DNA of 13,912 nt from assembly GCA_033813475.1 (NCBI GenBank), contig JAPXRP010000108.1, forward strand, positions 1-13,912, in the 5' to 3' direction. Source of the DNA: JAAYBR01 sp033813475. Its GTDB lineage: Bacteria; Hydrogenedentota; Hydrogenedentia; Hydrogenedentales; CAITNO01. Positions 13,624-13,912 of this stretch are shown one piece after another (the stretch's first letter is position 1; each line of letters opens with the position of its first letter). The translations under genes were made by a program, and so were the position numbers. The notes under the pieces were generated by a model that saw only the letters and a list, made by a program, of their open reading frames with translations, ran no database searches and was not told the origin of the DNA.

Positions 13624-13705
13624 TGAGGGGACACGGGCTTCCAGCCCGTGTTTTGGGTCATGGATGAAACCCGAGAAACACGGGCTGGAAGCCCGTGTCC
13701 CCTCA
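13624..13705. repeat. Nested palindromic element D (perfect 30-bp inverted repeat)
   Basis: Two 30-bp arms (13624-13653 and 13676-13705) are exact reverse complements around a 22-nt spacer. Each arm contains a perfect 9-bp hairpin, ACACGGGCT-TCC-AGCCCGTGT on the left and the same stem with GGA on the right. It lies between two convergent genes, so it could also act as a transcription barrier for both. The interval 13519-13623 between it and the DnaA-box cluster holds nothing I can identify. Confidence 0.92.
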
Positions 13706-13758
13706 GTGTCCGTGAACGGCACCCTCTTGAAAATGTCTCCTCTTAACCCCAAGATGCT

Positions 13759-13912
13759 CTACGCCAGGGGCCAGCCGCCGTGGGCGGCGATGGTGGTGTC
13801 AATCTGGCTTGTCAGGGTCAGCGTCTCGCCCAGGGCCGCCACAATCTGAAGGTACCGCGTGATGGCGCCGTAGTCCAGCGCGCGCCGCCGCCGGTCCTTC
13901 AGCCATTTCTCG
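13759..13912 (-). CDS. C-terminal fragment, probable type ISP restriction-modification enzyme
   Basis: The gene enters from the right edge; only the last 50 codons and the TAG stop (13761-13759) are visible. The peptide begins EKWLKDRRRRALDYGAITRY and continues with LQIVAALGETLTLTSQID. A WLKDR...L.Y....Y..IV.AL.ET..L...ID pattern is typical, from memory, of the C-terminal end of type ISP restriction enzymes and related N6-adenine methyltransferases, where it belongs to the target-recognition part. Such single-chain enzymes both methylate and cut DNA. The family call rests on a short tail only and could be any protein sharing this C-terminal module. No partner gene is visible. Confidence 0.65.
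   Translation of the reverse strand, partial: EKWLKDRRRRALDYGAITRYLQIVAALGETLTLTSQIDTTIAAHGGWPLA

Noticed and set aside
9073..13705. Elements B, C and D as ordinary intrinsic terminators
   Set aside because: None is followed by a T-run, two lie in spacers where a separate terminator or promoter is already evident, and the double-arm design is larger than a terminator needs. A transcription-blocking side effect for element D is still possible.

Overview
The window is visibly G+C-rich bacterial chromosome (third codon positions dominated by C and G). Sigma-70-like promoters and Shine-Dalgarno sites are common, and four of the proteins have signal peptides. The secreted modular proteins, a GH106-type rhamnosidase, and many palindromic intergenic repeats suggest a free-living Gram-negative-type bacterium of the Planctomycetota / Verrucomicrobiota / Hydrogenedentota kind. 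That placement is an inference from style; the window has no rRNA or other marker that would settle it. trpS and a tRNA-Leu gene fit a chromosome rather than a plasmid.

Layout, left to right. (1) 152-1081 encodes an exported coiled-coil protein of unknown function. (2) 1272-2291 encodes a secreted protein with a lectin-like domain and two Ig-like repeats; it has its own promoter, hairpin leader and strong terminator. (3) A tRNA-Leu(CAA) gene at 2441-2527 has its own promoter. (4) A leftward three-gene operon (5436 to 2568) runs ArnC/GtrB-like glycosyltransferase, ATP-grasp ligase, then SDR epimerase/dehydratase. Its genes are joined by 4-base ATGA and GTGA overlaps, and a near-consensus promoter lies just upstream. 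(5) A roughly 390-bp repeat-rich spacer follows. (6) 5892-8933 (leftward) is a 1013-residue secreted GH106 family protein. (7) A 430-bp spacer holds a nested palindrome. (8) 9363-10643 is a second, larger paralogue of gene 2, ending in almost the same terminator. (9) After another nested palindrome, trpS and an MFS transporter gene form a rightward pair. (10) A 530-bp convergent spacer contains a cluster of DnaA-box-like 9-mers and a perfect 30-bp inverted repeat. (11) The right edge cuts the last 50 codons of a leftward gene whose C-terminus resembles type ISP restriction-modification enzymes.

How the genes work together. The glycosyltransferase operon looks like a small pathway that makes and transfers a modified sugar, perhaps carrying an amino-acid-type substituent, onto a polyprenyl phosphate for envelope decoration. 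The GH106 enzyme and the two modular secreted proteins fit polysaccharide capture and breakdown outside the cytoplasm, but nothing links them in one operon. trpS is housekeeping; the transporter's substrate is unknown.

The most unusual content is intergenic. Three elements (9073-9136, 10738-10809, 13624-13705) share one design: an inverted repeat in which each arm is itself a hairpin. Their stem sequences are unrelated. Two of the three use the same GGA/TCC trinucleotide loops, and in one the arms differ by a paired, compensatory substitution. The DnaA-box cluster is the other point to test: it could be an origin, a DnaA-titrating site, or chance in a repeat-rich spacer.
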